Below, piece by piece: positions 29,950-41,432 of a stretch of 64,000 bases of DNA. Position numbers and translations under genes: made by a program. The notes under the pieces were generated by a model. It did not search any database, was not told the DNA's origin, and saw only the letters and a program-made list of their open reading frames with translations. The first letter of the stretch is position 1. Every line of letters begins with the position of its first letter. The stretch comes from Lepisosteus oculatus (lineage: Eukaryota; Chordata; Actinopteri; Semionotiformes; Lepisosteidae), in the NCBI RefSeq assembly GCF_040954835.1, contig NC_090712.1:2365284-2429283 (forward strand). The letters are read 5' to 3'.

Positions 29950-30112
29950 ACTATGTTGTTTTGGATGGCTCTGTCGAAACCATGTTGTTGAAGCCGATAG
30001 CTGCGATCTTTCAAGAAACGTACGGATAAGCTCCTTAGATAAAATAGCAACCGAATTACATGGGCCTGATGGCCTCCTGATATTTGTAACTTCACTTATA
30101 TTCTTCTAATGT
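29950..30112 (+). mobile_element. CR1-type LINE 3' tail fragment
   Basis: 'gttgttgaagccgatagctg', 'tttcaagaaacg' and 'gggcctgatggcctcctga', then 'ttgtaacttcacttatattc', match the same tail as at 33234, strongly diverged. Confidence 0.45.
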
Positions 30113-30904
30113 TTTACTCTCCTAATGATACTCACTGCTCATTTTCTCTGCAAAGTTTTTTTTAAATATGTCACACATACGGTCAACAATTCCTGTACCT
30201 TTTGAACAAGTTTCCCTCGTCCAGAAAGACACTAATGAGTATCTTTGTTGAAGCCCAAACACTTTTTGTCATCATTACAAGTGGTTCACTCTGCATCAAA
30301 CGTCTGTGCGAATATTTGTCCCAAACTGAGTTAAGTGCTTTTCCCTTTTTTTTCCTTTCATCTGCACAAAAATAGAAGTAATAAACTCAGCCAGTGAAAT
30401 TTGATGATTTAGAGGTCATGAGAGCAACAATGTTCTGACTGTGTTTTTACAAGGCAAAGGAACATTTTGGAAAATATCTTCCTAACCCATTGGATGCGAG
30501 TATAAATCAAATTATTTAACCAGTTCCTGGTATCTCAGGAAAGTGGTTTTGACATGAATACTTGATAGTATAGTGCTTGGACAAAAAAATGTTCCTCTAA
30601 ATTTCCAGTTCCTAATCTCCCTGGACTAAATTTCCACCTGTATCATATGGTCCAGTTGTTTCTCTCTATATTAATTAAAGTTTTCCTGCAATATACGATG
30701 CAGTGGTAACAGTATTTTCATACAAAAGGATTCCACAGCATCAGAGAGGGTCCATTTCTTCCACGATCTAAACAGCAGCCATCACATTCCCCAACTGCAC
30801 CAACAGCCCCATACAGCAGACAGGGGCTAGTCATCACTGGGACATTTCTTCTAGCTCTCTCGACTTCCCTGCCAAGTACTTCTTACATGTGTTCTGATCG
30901 AAAT

Positions 30905-30977
30905 GCCTCGTCAGCGCAGTAGGTAACGAGTCAGTCAGATAATCTGAAGGTCGTGAGTTTGACCCTCACACGGGTGG
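30905..30977 (+). pseudogene. Decayed elongator tRNA-Met gene
   Basis: Starts GCCTCGT-AGCGCAGTAGGTA and continues with TCAGT/TCTGA anticodon stem, AAGGTCGTGAG and TTTGACC T-loop, aligning along its full length with vertebrate tRNA-Met(CAT). The anticodon loop reads CAGATAA (30936-30942): the invariant U33 is A and the anticodon is GAT. The acceptor end ACGGGTG mismatches the start at the last two pairs. It abuts the tRNA-SINE that follows, so it is not functional. Confidence 0.75.
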
Positions 30978-31246
30978 AGCAGTGGCTCTGTGGCTGAAGA
31001 TCTGCGCCTGTGGCTGGAAGGTTGCCGGTTTGTATCCCACGGCCGGCAGAGGAATCCTACTCTGTTGAGCCCCTGAGCAAGGCCCTTAACCCCAACTGCT
31101 CCAGGGGCGCTGTACAATGGCTGACCCTGCGCTCTGACCCCCAAGCTTCTCTCCCTGTCCGTGTGTCTCATGGAGAGCAAGTAAGCAAAAAGACAAATTC
31201 CTAAGACAAGAAACTGTATATGGCCAATGAAGTGATTTTATCATCT
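30974..31246 (+). mobile_element. tRNA-derived SINE (copy 1)
   Basis: Head 'gtggagcagtggctctgtgg', B-box region GGTTTGTATCC (31027-31037), body 'gagcccctgagcaaggccct', 'gtgtgtctcatggagagcaa' and tail 'tatggccaatgaagtgattt'. The B box has decayed from GGTTCGAATCC. It shares its full length with the copy at 35133. Confidence 0.7.
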
Positions 31247-31559
31247 TAAAAACAAACCCCATAGTGGGAGTGTCTGATTTCCACCTGTGTCTGTTCGTCA
31301 TAAACCGATCGTCCATTAATCGCTTTTCAGATAGAAATGGGGGGAGGACATTGAGGGGATTGCGCTGTAAGATCCGCACGACGGAGGTGCTGGAAACAGA
31401 CCGCTTGGAGGAGGACATGTCTGACACTCAGGAGACAGTGTGGAAACAGTTGAATCAATAGTATGAACAAGCACTTAGAGCCCTAGTGAGTTCAAGCTCA
31501 GCTGGAATCCCCAGGGTCAGGGCTGGAAACCAATGAAGTAGAGACATGAGATAGTGATT

Positions 31560-31852
31560 AGGAAGTTGAATTTAGTGGGATTTTGCCAGGACACTCCTAC
31601 TCTTCCGAACAGTGCCGTGGGCTCTTTAATGACCTAGCAGTCAACCGTTAATTTCGTGTCTCATCTAAAGGATGCACAGCATCTTGAGTCACTATCATGG
31701 GGTTTGGTTTGGACTTTCTTGTCCACCTACTGGTCTTCCAACCTCAACTACAGAGACAGCCTGGTTTTCCTCAAAGGTCTCCCAGCCCTGGACTGACTAG
31801 GTCCTGCTTAGCTTGCCCTTCTTCTGAGATTTGAGGAGATTAGGCCACAAGG
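31560..31852 (-). mobile_element. Diverged 5S-derived SINE with a more 5S-like head
   Basis: The reverse strand reads 'aagctaagcagg', 'cctagtcagt' and 'gctgggagacc', preceded by two ATCTC blocks. This is closer to true 5S rRNA (GCTAAGCAGG) than the other copies, which read GCTCAGCAGG. The body shares the 'gggctctttaatgacc' and 'gtctcatctaaaggatg' segments. No conserved L2-like tail is visible. It is probably an older or separate subfamily. Confidence 0.65.
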
Positions 31853-33233
31853 TAATAATTTAATTCAATTTGTCCAACGTTTGTCCCGATTCAATTTTTT
31901 TCATCTGCAAAAGACAAACATTTCAGTGCTAGAATGCTATATCAGCCCTGACGTCTACCTGTTTTATTTTTTCGCATAAACTCTGTAACGAAGCCATTGA
32001 GGGGTGAGTGAGTATTTTGGGCAGTATTTAAGGTTCTTACTTTCATGTTTTTTTAATACATTGATACACAGGGCAGAGAAGGGTAGGGCAATGTCTGGTT
32101 GGCCTTAGGGTCATGTGTCGTTGACACACGCATGTCAGACTCCAGGAGTGTTATTATAACCAACCTGAGTTGCTTCTGCCAGGAAACGTGAAAGGTTTAG
32201 AAATGTGCCAAGACATTTCCCTTGAGCCCTTTACTCAATCACATCACTATCTGGAGCCATGGTTGGAAATCCCTGTACCACTCCTGCTCTGTTTGCTTCA
32301 TCGCAGCGAGTGGCACCCTTCCCTGGACTGGCCCTCTCCTAGTGCCTGCCAGCACCATGCCTTCTGAATCTAATGCCATCACCTGGCAGTGACTCTCGAG
32401 ACATTTGCTTGTATGTAATTGTGCTGCGCAAAAAAAAACAACAACCCACATAGAGATGAACATGAAAGACAATAACACGCTGTGTACTGTACTGCAAACT
32501 CCTAACATTCTGAAGATTTCATTCTCCAGATGAGTTGCTGCAAAAACACCCGTTAAATGCAATTACATCGGCCCCCTCCAGTGTTTGTAGCTTCTGTTCC
32601 CAAGCTCCTGTGAAATGGATGGTATATATATTGGCTTCACACATAGGGGTCATATGAGGTGAGAAAGGGGGTTATTCACACCAGCCAAAGAGAAGAGGCT
32701 CAGCAGGAGGCTCCAGATTTCAGAACTTCCTCATCCTCAGAGTAAATGATTGGGGGTCTTTGAGCCCTTACAGCCATTCACTCTTTCAGGGGTCTATTAG
32801 CAACAGCCTGCTTCATTACAATCTGTATTAGAGATATCTGAATACGACAAAGCCCCTAGGATGTAATTATCCCCTCCAGAAAAAGGAAAAAGGAAAGGTG
32901 AAAGGTGCAGGCATGCAGGTTTAGAGAGGGGAAGCTTAATTCTGGATCACCAAGCCAAGGCTGGGTCACAGTGGAGTCTGCTGCCAGCTCCTAACAGGCC
33001 GCTGTGCTTCACTAGAACAAGGGAGGTCTTCTCCGGAGGAGACCAGTGGCCCAGGAGTGTGTGTGTGATGGTCAGAATTCAGCAACGGCGCTGTGGGGGA
33101 TGATGTGTTCAAGAACAGTCTGTGACTGGGATGAAAGAACATCAAAGACCACAAAGTGACCCGACTGATCCCAGTATTCGCAATGCCTCCAAGGCACTGA
33201 CAAAGTCACCCTAGCAGACTAGCAGACTTTGTC
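31853..33233. other. Intergenic, no gene seen
   Basis: Unique-looking sequence between a 5S-like SINE and a CR1 fragment, with no supported feature. Confidence 0.4.
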
Positions 33234-33465
33234 AGGACTCACTATAAAACGCAAAGCAGAGGTCGCAAGTGGAAACCAAGTGGACGTGCCTTCAAAGCTG
33301 AGAAAAGGAGGCTGCTTCCTTACCCACAGGGCTGTGGCAGTGTCGAACACAGTACCCAGCCGTGCTGCGGAAGCCGATGCCCTGGTTTCTTTCAAGAAAT
33401 GGCTGGATGAGACCCTGGGATCCATTAGCTACAATCTCCTCTCGTTTGCACCCTCTCTAACGTTG
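33234..33465 (+). mobile_element. CR1-type LINE 3' end fragment
   Basis: A degraded frame reads LRKGGCFLTHRAVAVSNTVP and SFKKWLDETLGSISY, followed by 'ctcctctcgtttgcaccc'. This matches the C-terminus and tail of a CR1-like element frequent in non-teleost fish. The family assignment is from memory. Confidence 0.5.
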
Positions 33466-36400
33466 CTCTGAAATCACGCTGCTCTCACAACCCTTGCCCC
33501 CTTCCCTCCCACAGGCCCATGGCTCTCTCACGAGTCCCGAAGACAATTATTACTATTTTTAATTGTGATTATTTTCATTGTACACACGCCAGCTCAGCGT
33601 TTTGAGTTTTGTTTACACAAAATGGGGAGGGGGGGGGCCACAATCGCAGCAGTTTTGCGGCTTTTTCCACATTCCAAACGTCTGTCTCCTGCAGGAATGT
33701 TTAACTAGCAGGAGACTGCAGGCTGCAACGTCAGAAACTAGCAAAGAGCATACATATCAAGAGCCTACATTCAGATACGAAACATGCATCTGTTTCGAAC
33801 CAAACTATTAAAGACTAAAATGAAAGAGGGGTATCTGGGCTATTTATTGACGACTGTGTTGGCTAATTACATTGACATCATCGGATAAAGGTGACTCCAG
33901 TAAGGATTGTTTTGTTGACAGGCTGATGCTTGAAAAGATGAAAAATCATTCTGTTGTGAAGGTGTGTGAGGCAACTAGGAATCAGTCAGTCAAATCACAT
34001 CACGAGGAGGATCAAAAAAGAGGATAGCCCTTCACTATACTTCAAGAAAGTTGTTTTTCTGAGTTTGAACCTCAAGTGCCCTGTTTGCATCATTCTACAT
34101 CAGCTGCAGTTCATTGTGCCAGCCTGCGCTGAAAGGAGCACCATACCCTCTTTGATTATCATATCTCCATTGTCTCGAGCAGGAAACACACCTTTCAGGT
34201 CCTTCACAATTGCTTTCAGAGGATTCGCTCTGGAGTGTAACCCTTTGAAAATCCCCACGAGCGTTTATGACCTGGTACTGGCCACAAGGCGTGCGCCACC
34301 TTGCACTGCGATACGAGCTCCTTTTACAAAGCCAGAGCCGTTCCGTGGTCTGGCTTCCTGAGGAAAAAGGTAGGGGTGCTCAGATCAAAACATAGGCAGG
34401 CTAATTAGCAGAAGGTATAGGGGACTCTCGGCACCAGGCCTCCCTTTGGGCTCTCACTAGCACTTGGTGTATTTTTCTAGATCAAGGTGAGCTTTCACTC
34501 TTCAGTATTCCCTGGCAAAGTGTTTTAAATAAGTGGGGTTTGAGGATGACAGATGTGGCAATAGGCTAATTGTGCTAAGGGCCGGCAGCATTAGCCTAAT
34601 GACATGGGCCAGAAAGATAAGATAAGGGCAGGAAAGAAAAGCTTTAGGTGCAGAGAGGCTAACTTTTGAAAAAGTGTCTATAAACATCCAAAGATAAAAA
34701 TGCAGTGATGTGATGGAATGAAACTGAATGTTTTAAGTTAGTACTCGAACGCCTTAGTGCAGGGAAATTCATTTTTGAAAATGCGTCTTAAATCTTGTCT
34801 TGAGTCGACTGCCCAAAACCAGAAACCCTTGCCTGTTTTTTTCTGGGCTTTAGGAACCTGAACAGTAACTGGCCAGTCAACTTTTAATTTGCCTGTACAA
34901 ACACTGACAGCATCACAGCCCACACGTGGAGCTTAAGAAGGGGGGAACTCTAAATCTGACAACAAAGCTCTTCTTATTTTGATTCTGTCTCACCGCCCTT
35001 TGGTTGGTAGCTCTCCTTAAGAGGTGTTAAATGATCACAGGGCTCGTTGGATTCAGATTATTCCCAATTCCTTCCAGATGTCACTCAGGAGCACACTTTT
35101 GTTTTTACAAACACACTCGTGCACACAGATGTGTGGAGCGGTGGCTCTGTGGCTAAGGATCTGTGCCTGTGGCTGGAGGGTTGCCAGTTCAAATCCCATG
35201 GCCGGCAGAGGAATCCTATTCTGTTGGGCCCCTGAGCAAGGCCCTTAACCCCAGCTGATCCAGGGTGCTATATAAATGGCTGACCCTGTGCTCTGACCCC
35301 CAGCTTCTCTCCCTGTCTGTGTGTCTCATGGAGAGCAAGCTGGGGTATGCTAAAAGACAAATTCCCAATGCAAGAAATTGTACATGGCCAATAAAGTGAT
35401 CTTATCTTATCGATGACAGATATCTCGAGAGATCGTCTTTCTCATATTAGCATTAGAGATCTAGGTCTTATTTTTTTGCATCTGATTCCATACAAAACAT
35501 TAAAATAATATTTAATGTCATTAAATACGAATTGCTTTTGCATTCTGCTGATGGACCCCGCTCAATGTCTGGAAAATTAGCATGATCTTACATGGAACAA
35601 AGGTTGAGCAGCCTTAAGAAACTGGCCGTGCTAACTTCTGGTCCTGAACCCTGGCTCCTTGATATTTTTATTTATTTATTATTAGGATGTAGCAGGCATG
35701 CAGGCAGGGTGCAAATTAACACTTCAAAGTACTAGGAAACGGCGTTCACTCACTGAGAGATGAATCAGGTGTGGTTTAGCCAAGGCAAGGTCTATCTCAC
35801 ACCCTCTGGGGAAGGAAACAAAAATGTTAATTCACCGAGCTGAAGACCGGGCTAAAGTTTGCGACCAGTTTCCTTCACACTTGGGCTGCTGGAAAATGGG
35901 GCCAGGAATACAGCAGCATCCCACAGGCTGGCAAATTACTCTCAGCTAGATCCCTGTGAATTCTCACACTGGGGGAGGGCCGGTCAGGGAGGCCACTGGC
36001 ACTGCAGAAAGGCCTGGTGACAGCGAAGGATTCTGCCAACAGATACAACTCACAGACACCACCGGCTAGATTTAGCAACAAGGACATAGTTTGCCCAAAC
36101 CTTCCTGTAGGGAATAAAGCTATTTTAGTACGACAACGCCAGAAAGAGCTGCTTTCACTGGAGACTGAGTGGAGCTAAATAATTGATTGGAGTGGAGCTG
36201 ATTGCAAATTGTGTGGACTAGTGCTTTTGATTTTGGAGAAAAATGATAGTGGGAAGCCTCACCACTCACTGCAAAATTACAATACTTTCCGTCTTTTTCC
36301 TTCTTTGCACTGCTGAGCCCTTTCCAATACTATTTAAAATCTGGACAAATAACTGGGTGGAAGATGAAGTTTTTGGTTTTGTTTTTCAGATACCTGTGGA

Positions 36401-36920
36401 CCACAAAGAGGCCAGACAGTCGAATCCAATATAGAACTTTCTCTCACTCTCCTCCGTGTCTTGGGCAGACTTGAAGGCTGTCACTGGACTTGCAGTCTCC
36501 AGTAAATGACATCTTTCTGTGACTTAATGTTTAGCTTGCCTGGCTGTGAGTTGTAGTCATTTTTAAGTCATTTTCACTGCATTTGGCTCTTTATAGAAAT
36601 GATTTATATATGTACACATTATGTGCCTGTATGTACATTCTTTCATTTTTTCCCCCTTATTATTTATTTAAAATGAACTGCACCACTCTGCTCCACAGCC
36701 TCAATTCCCTAAAGGATTCTAGCTTTATGTTTAAGAATTATATCCTACTGTTTCAGGACCAAATACAGTAACTCTTCAGGATTCATAAAAAAAGCAAGGA
36801 TGAAAAATAGAACATAACAGAACCTGCAAGCATCACCAAGTTTCTCATTATGAAATTGTTTCAAATAAAATTATTCAGAAGCAAAGACCCAATAAAAATG
36901 AAAACCTTTTTAGACTTAAA
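33466..36920. other. Intergenic apart from the tRNA-SINE at 35133
   Basis: No gene seen. A 131-codon plus frame at 33966-34361 lacks recognisable domains. Confidence 0.4.
35133..35410 (+). mobile_element. tRNA-derived SINE (copy 2)
   Basis: Same element as at 30974, at roughly 90% identity by eye, with B box AGTTCAAATCC (35186-35196). The tail reads 'catggccaataaagtgatct' followed by TTATC repeats. Confidence 0.7.
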
Positions 36921-37283
36921 AGGTTAGACTTTGGTCTCCCAACTGTCCCCCAAGCCCGTCTACACTCTAGTGGTGACAGACCCTTCTCCTCTTATGCCCC
37001 TAAGCTCTGGAACTCTCTCCCCAAGGATCTCAGAGAGTCACCCTCTCTAAACTCCTTCAAATCCAGACTCAAAACCTTCTTCTTTAGAAGAGCCTTTACT
37101 GAAGTGGTTCCATTCTTCACCCCTCTGCTCCTATTTTACTTAGTTCCACCATCCACAGTCTCCTCTGTGTATTGTAATTGTGTTTTATCTTTTGTATTCT
37201 TTTTGCCTTTCTGTAAAGCGCTTTGAGAAGCCACCTTTAAAGGCGCTATATAAAAAAAGTTTTTTATTATTATTATTATTATT
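36921..37283 (+). mobile_element. 3' end of an L2-type LINE, 5'-truncated
   Basis: A frame from 36921 encodes the C-terminus of a non-LTR reverse-transcriptase ORF: SYAPKLWNSLPKDLRESPS then LNSFKSRLKTFFFRRAF. The 3' UTR ends TGTAAAGCGCTTTGAG (37212-37227), then AGGCGCTATATAA and an (ATT)n tail. Everything upstream of the RT C-terminus is absent. The tail motif is the one carried by the 5S-SINEs, so this LINE type probably supplied their mobilising machinery. Confidence 0.75.
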
Positions 37284-40200
37284 AAAAAAAGTCTCCGCAG
37301 ACTCTCGAGTTCATGCAGAGCCTGGGACAGGCAGCTTCAAAGTCTGGGAAATAAAAGGCCAAGACTTTTGGAAATAAGCAGGATGACAGGCATTCCAATC
37401 GGGTTGCTCTGTACCAGCACACAGAACATTCAGAACCACGCCTGTTTAGTCCTGGAACTGGATGGTCAGAAACACGTCCACTGGCTCTGGCGGTGCACAA
37501 GCCTGAGCAGACACATTCGTGCCTGCTGGTCACTCAAGGCAGCGAGGAGACGCAGCCCAGAGAAAGGTGAGCGGCAACCTCTCTCTGCAGATGCACGATG
37601 TCGGGCATTCAACTCACATAGAGAGCAGAAGGGCTGAAGGAGCTGAAAATGCAACTGGACTCTTTAAGAAGCACCAGTCAGAAACTCCCAGGAAAGAGAA
37701 AGGTACACGCGTTCCTTAAGGGAAAGACTGCATGGCCTTTCACGTGGATATTTTTTTTCTTAGTTTTGTTTTTTCCCCATCAACATTAAGCACAGCTAAA
37801 TATCCATCTTAGCAGGTTAATACCTGAAGAACAGAAACTGGAAGAGGTGTGGGAGTTTCCTTCGCTGAGTGATTTTAAAAAAAGCTGTGTTGTCTATTGA
37901 AGTTTCGTCAGTCTTACATTTCTGTGCCGGCTCAACCCCAGCTCCAGCAATGCCTCCTTTCTTGCTTTTTGAAGGAAACTGAGACCGTGCGTATGCCTGG
38001 TGTTTTTTTGTAAACGCGCATATTTGCTCTTTACTGTGAAAAAAGAGCCCGCGCGACACTACATAAGAAAGAGGTGTGAACTGCTGTCTCCAGACAGCCC
38101 CCCCTACTCTGTGATCCCCTGCCCACTGCTGTTTAATATGCAGGCTGTCTTATACCAGGCCAGCAGTCGCGTCTGTTTATCCTCAGTAATGACTACATTT
38201 AGACAACTGTCTGCCGCAACAGTGGTGGCATTGGTGCACACATTCCTGTCCAGTCGACTGCTGTGGGAACGAGCAGCAGAGGAATTTTGATATGTGAGAA
38301 CTTGTTATCATGGGAACTGTAGTCCTACAATACCGCAGCTATAATAAATAATTGCCATATGCCAAACACAGATGCCTCCTTTTTAAAAAAAAAAAGACAG
38401 AGGGACCAGCCTATGCCCCAGGGCCTGAGACCTTCTGTGCTACATTAACTCGCCACTTTAAGCCCATTAGAATTTCTAATAGAGGGAACCTGCAGCACTA
38501 ACCCATCGATGCCTGATGGGAGTTGTCAACAAAGGGAGCATGTGGTCCAGTTCTCACCACAAGGGCTTTTGAGCTCAAGATGCTGGTGATTAATAACTAA
38601 CTCCTTCCCTTCTCCATCCTTAGTCCAGTCTAGTTTATTTGTCATACGCACGAGTGCACTGAAATGCTTATTTGCAGGTATGCTTTAATACAAAGACATT
38701 AAGGAAACCCCAAAACATAAACACAGAACAGCAGCAGCAGCAGCAGCAACAAAGTTACAAGCGCTTGCTTAAATGATTGCTGAAAAAGCAGGCTGGATAC
38801 AAAAAGCCCACAACACAAAACAGATAAAAGACGTACAGACAAGAAGCAACTTGCAACATGTTGCCACTCTCATTAAATAAAATATCAGCAGTTCAGATGT
38901 GCTGAAGTGTGCCCTTCCCAACACAAGGGCATCTTTGCTCAGTGCTCCGAGACCCTGACTGGGCGACCGTTTGTAAAATCGTTTGTAACACTACCGGCCT
39001 GATGCTTCACACCCATTATGTGCCGGGTTTGCTACTGCCTTTCTGCGGTGTCACTCAACTGCATCTGTCATTGCCTTCCCAACTGCGGTTCCTGCTGGAT
39101 ATGGTGATCCACTGTGGATCTACTCCTGTGCTCATTTTTCCTTCTTTGGAAATTTGGTGCTTAGAAGAAATCTTTTTTTTTCCCCCTTTGAATGTGAAAT
39201 AAACCAATGGGAATGGGAAGGATGTGTGAACAGGGAGACGTTGGCATTTTTGTTCTTTTTTGGCTGCATGTTTTTTCTCATTATTAGCAGTTCCATAAGC
39301 GACTGCAACTTGGCTGAGGTCCGCTGGCCTTGTAAAGCACACCCTTAGTTTCCTTATTTAGTGATGCCAAATATTCCGGGGTTTTTTTCAGTGGCCATCG
39401 CTTCCTATCAGGAAGGGTTATTTATAGTCTTCCATGTCATTTATTCTTCCCTGCAATTCTGCGCATCCTTGTTCTGCTTCTTGTAACGCTAACCCTGCTG
39501 TTCCTGCATTGCCTTCTGATTGCATCACCCAGTAAGGAGCAAAGACAAGACAAAGGTCTGCCTCCAGGCAGTGGTGGGTACAGGGGCTGGACAGCACCAG
39601 CGAGAAGCTGGGCTGATTCCACAAGTAAACAACAGCCCAGACATTCAGGGAAGCACAATAACACAGCACACGGTGCAGGCTCACGTATGAAGAAGCAAAC
39701 GTCTGCGGTATGAAAGCACTTTGTGACCAAATAGTTTGTGCAACACCTGGTTTTAGGAAGAACCACTATATGCTATAATTCCTGCTGCTGAAGAAGGCTT
39801 CAGCGCAGAACATCGTTCTTCCTTCTTCTTACTTTGTGGACATGAGCGGGCTGTGTGCTCCAGCAGTACAGTACTGGATAGGGCTTTGCAGAATCCCGAG
39901 AGTTTCCATGCTGTTCCCCCAGGCCTAGGTGACGTTCTCACCCCACACTTGTGCACACCACAGCAGCAGCCCTGACCGCCCACGAAAAGGAGTCCAGCGA
40001 GGAGGTTATCCCACTGCGATTGTCCGCAAGCCCGTCAGGGGAAGCACGCTCTGAAATCCCCCGTTAGCCCAGTTCCCCCCTCGTCCCGCCCGCCGGGATG
40101 ACATCAGGTCAATATCTGCCGTTTTCATCCCAAGTGTCACACATCTGTTCTGGCCCAACCAGGAGCGACAGCGCTCACTTTATCCCCAAACTACTTTTGA

Positions 40201-41349
40201 AAAACAACCTTTCTGCCCCAGTTATTGCCGAAACTCAGCACGAGACCCCCATTCTGAAATAATCGGAAGATCAATGCGTGTTGCAGCAAAGTGGCAAAGC
40301 AGGTGCTTAGCTTCAAGGTAAGCAGTGCTCAAAACTGGATGTGGAGTAAGGCAAACATGTCAAAATTATAAGTCTAATCAAATCCTTTCTCGCACACTAT
40401 GGAAGACATAATATGACACCAAGTGTTATTAATGTGTTAATTTTGGGCTGACCACACCACAGCACACTCTTCACACGCTGACGTGCATCAATATAAATGA
40501 TAAACTGTCCCACTCTGCAGTACAGATTTACAGGTACACTGTACAGTAGACTGTATTTGCTGGCACCCTATATGACATGGCTTAGTGGAGCTCTCAGATC
40601 AATAATATAAGCAAACCAAAATACTGCAATGGGTTGGGTTTTTCCAATTTATGACCTTTTTGTAATTCATTTTTGAGAGCTTCTAAAAATCAAATGGATT
40701 CCAGCCAAGATGGAATTGAAACCTTGAATTGAAGGTTATTATGCATTATGATGTGTCGTTCACTGGTAAGGCCTCATATAAGTAGATATATAGTATACTA
40801 TATTTAGACCAAGGTCATGGTATTGGGTACGTTGTTGTTTGCATGGGGTCATTTTCTTTTAGGGTTTGTGTCTGTGTGTTTTATTACAGTTGGACTCTCA
40901 GCACGACTCTGAAAGCATTTTTGCGCCAGTACCAAAAAAAAAATGCTTTTCTTGGCTCAAAAATTAAAACTCCTGTTGATTTTCCAAAAACAATATCAAG
41001 TAAAAAAAAACAACTATTTTCCATTCCTTCGTTGTCTCTTACTCAGTTTGGTCCTTGATGTTTTTGCGACTTAGAAAGTATTGTTATGGAGCACAAAACC
41101 AAGGAAAATGTGACAGGCAGCGTGGTGTTCCATCCTGTTACAATTGTGAGTTGATCACAAGCTTGGTCTAATTGCTGTTTTTATTTCTTTCTTAAAGTCA
41201 TGTTTAGGTTCCACAAAATAAAAAATTCAGAAATAATTTCTCTGTTCCTGCTTCTGGCCAAGCAGACGTGCGTTGGACCCTCAGAAATCTGCTGAATGTC
41301 CTGGAATCCACCGGGTTGGGCGGCGGGACCTTCTCTGGGACTGGAGCAC
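37284..41349. other. Intergenic, no gene seen
   Basis: Holds the possible repeat at 38630-38790 and several poly-T and poly-A runs. No supported coding region. Confidence 0.4.
38630..38790 (+). repeat. Probable dispersed repeat with short (AGC)n
   Basis: 'agtttatttgtcatacgcac', 'gtgcactgaaatgcttattt' and 'gcaggt' resemble a fish repeat tail known to me in outline only. An (AGC)6 run follows at about 38731-38750. Confidence 0.35.
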
Positions 41350-41432
41350 GGGTGTGACACCTGAAGAAGGCTCCACAGCCGAAACATTGCCTCTCTTTCC
41401 TTTTCAACATGGAATAAAACCTTTACTTGTTC
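41350..41432 (+). mobile_element. Same repeat family, sense tail (copy 2)
   Basis: Reads CTGAAGAAGG, CTCCACAGCC, GAAACATTGCC (41361-41391), a pyrimidine tract, 'aacatggaataaaacc' and 'tttacttgttcc'. The GGCT/AGCC hairpin is perfect in this copy. Confidence 0.6.
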
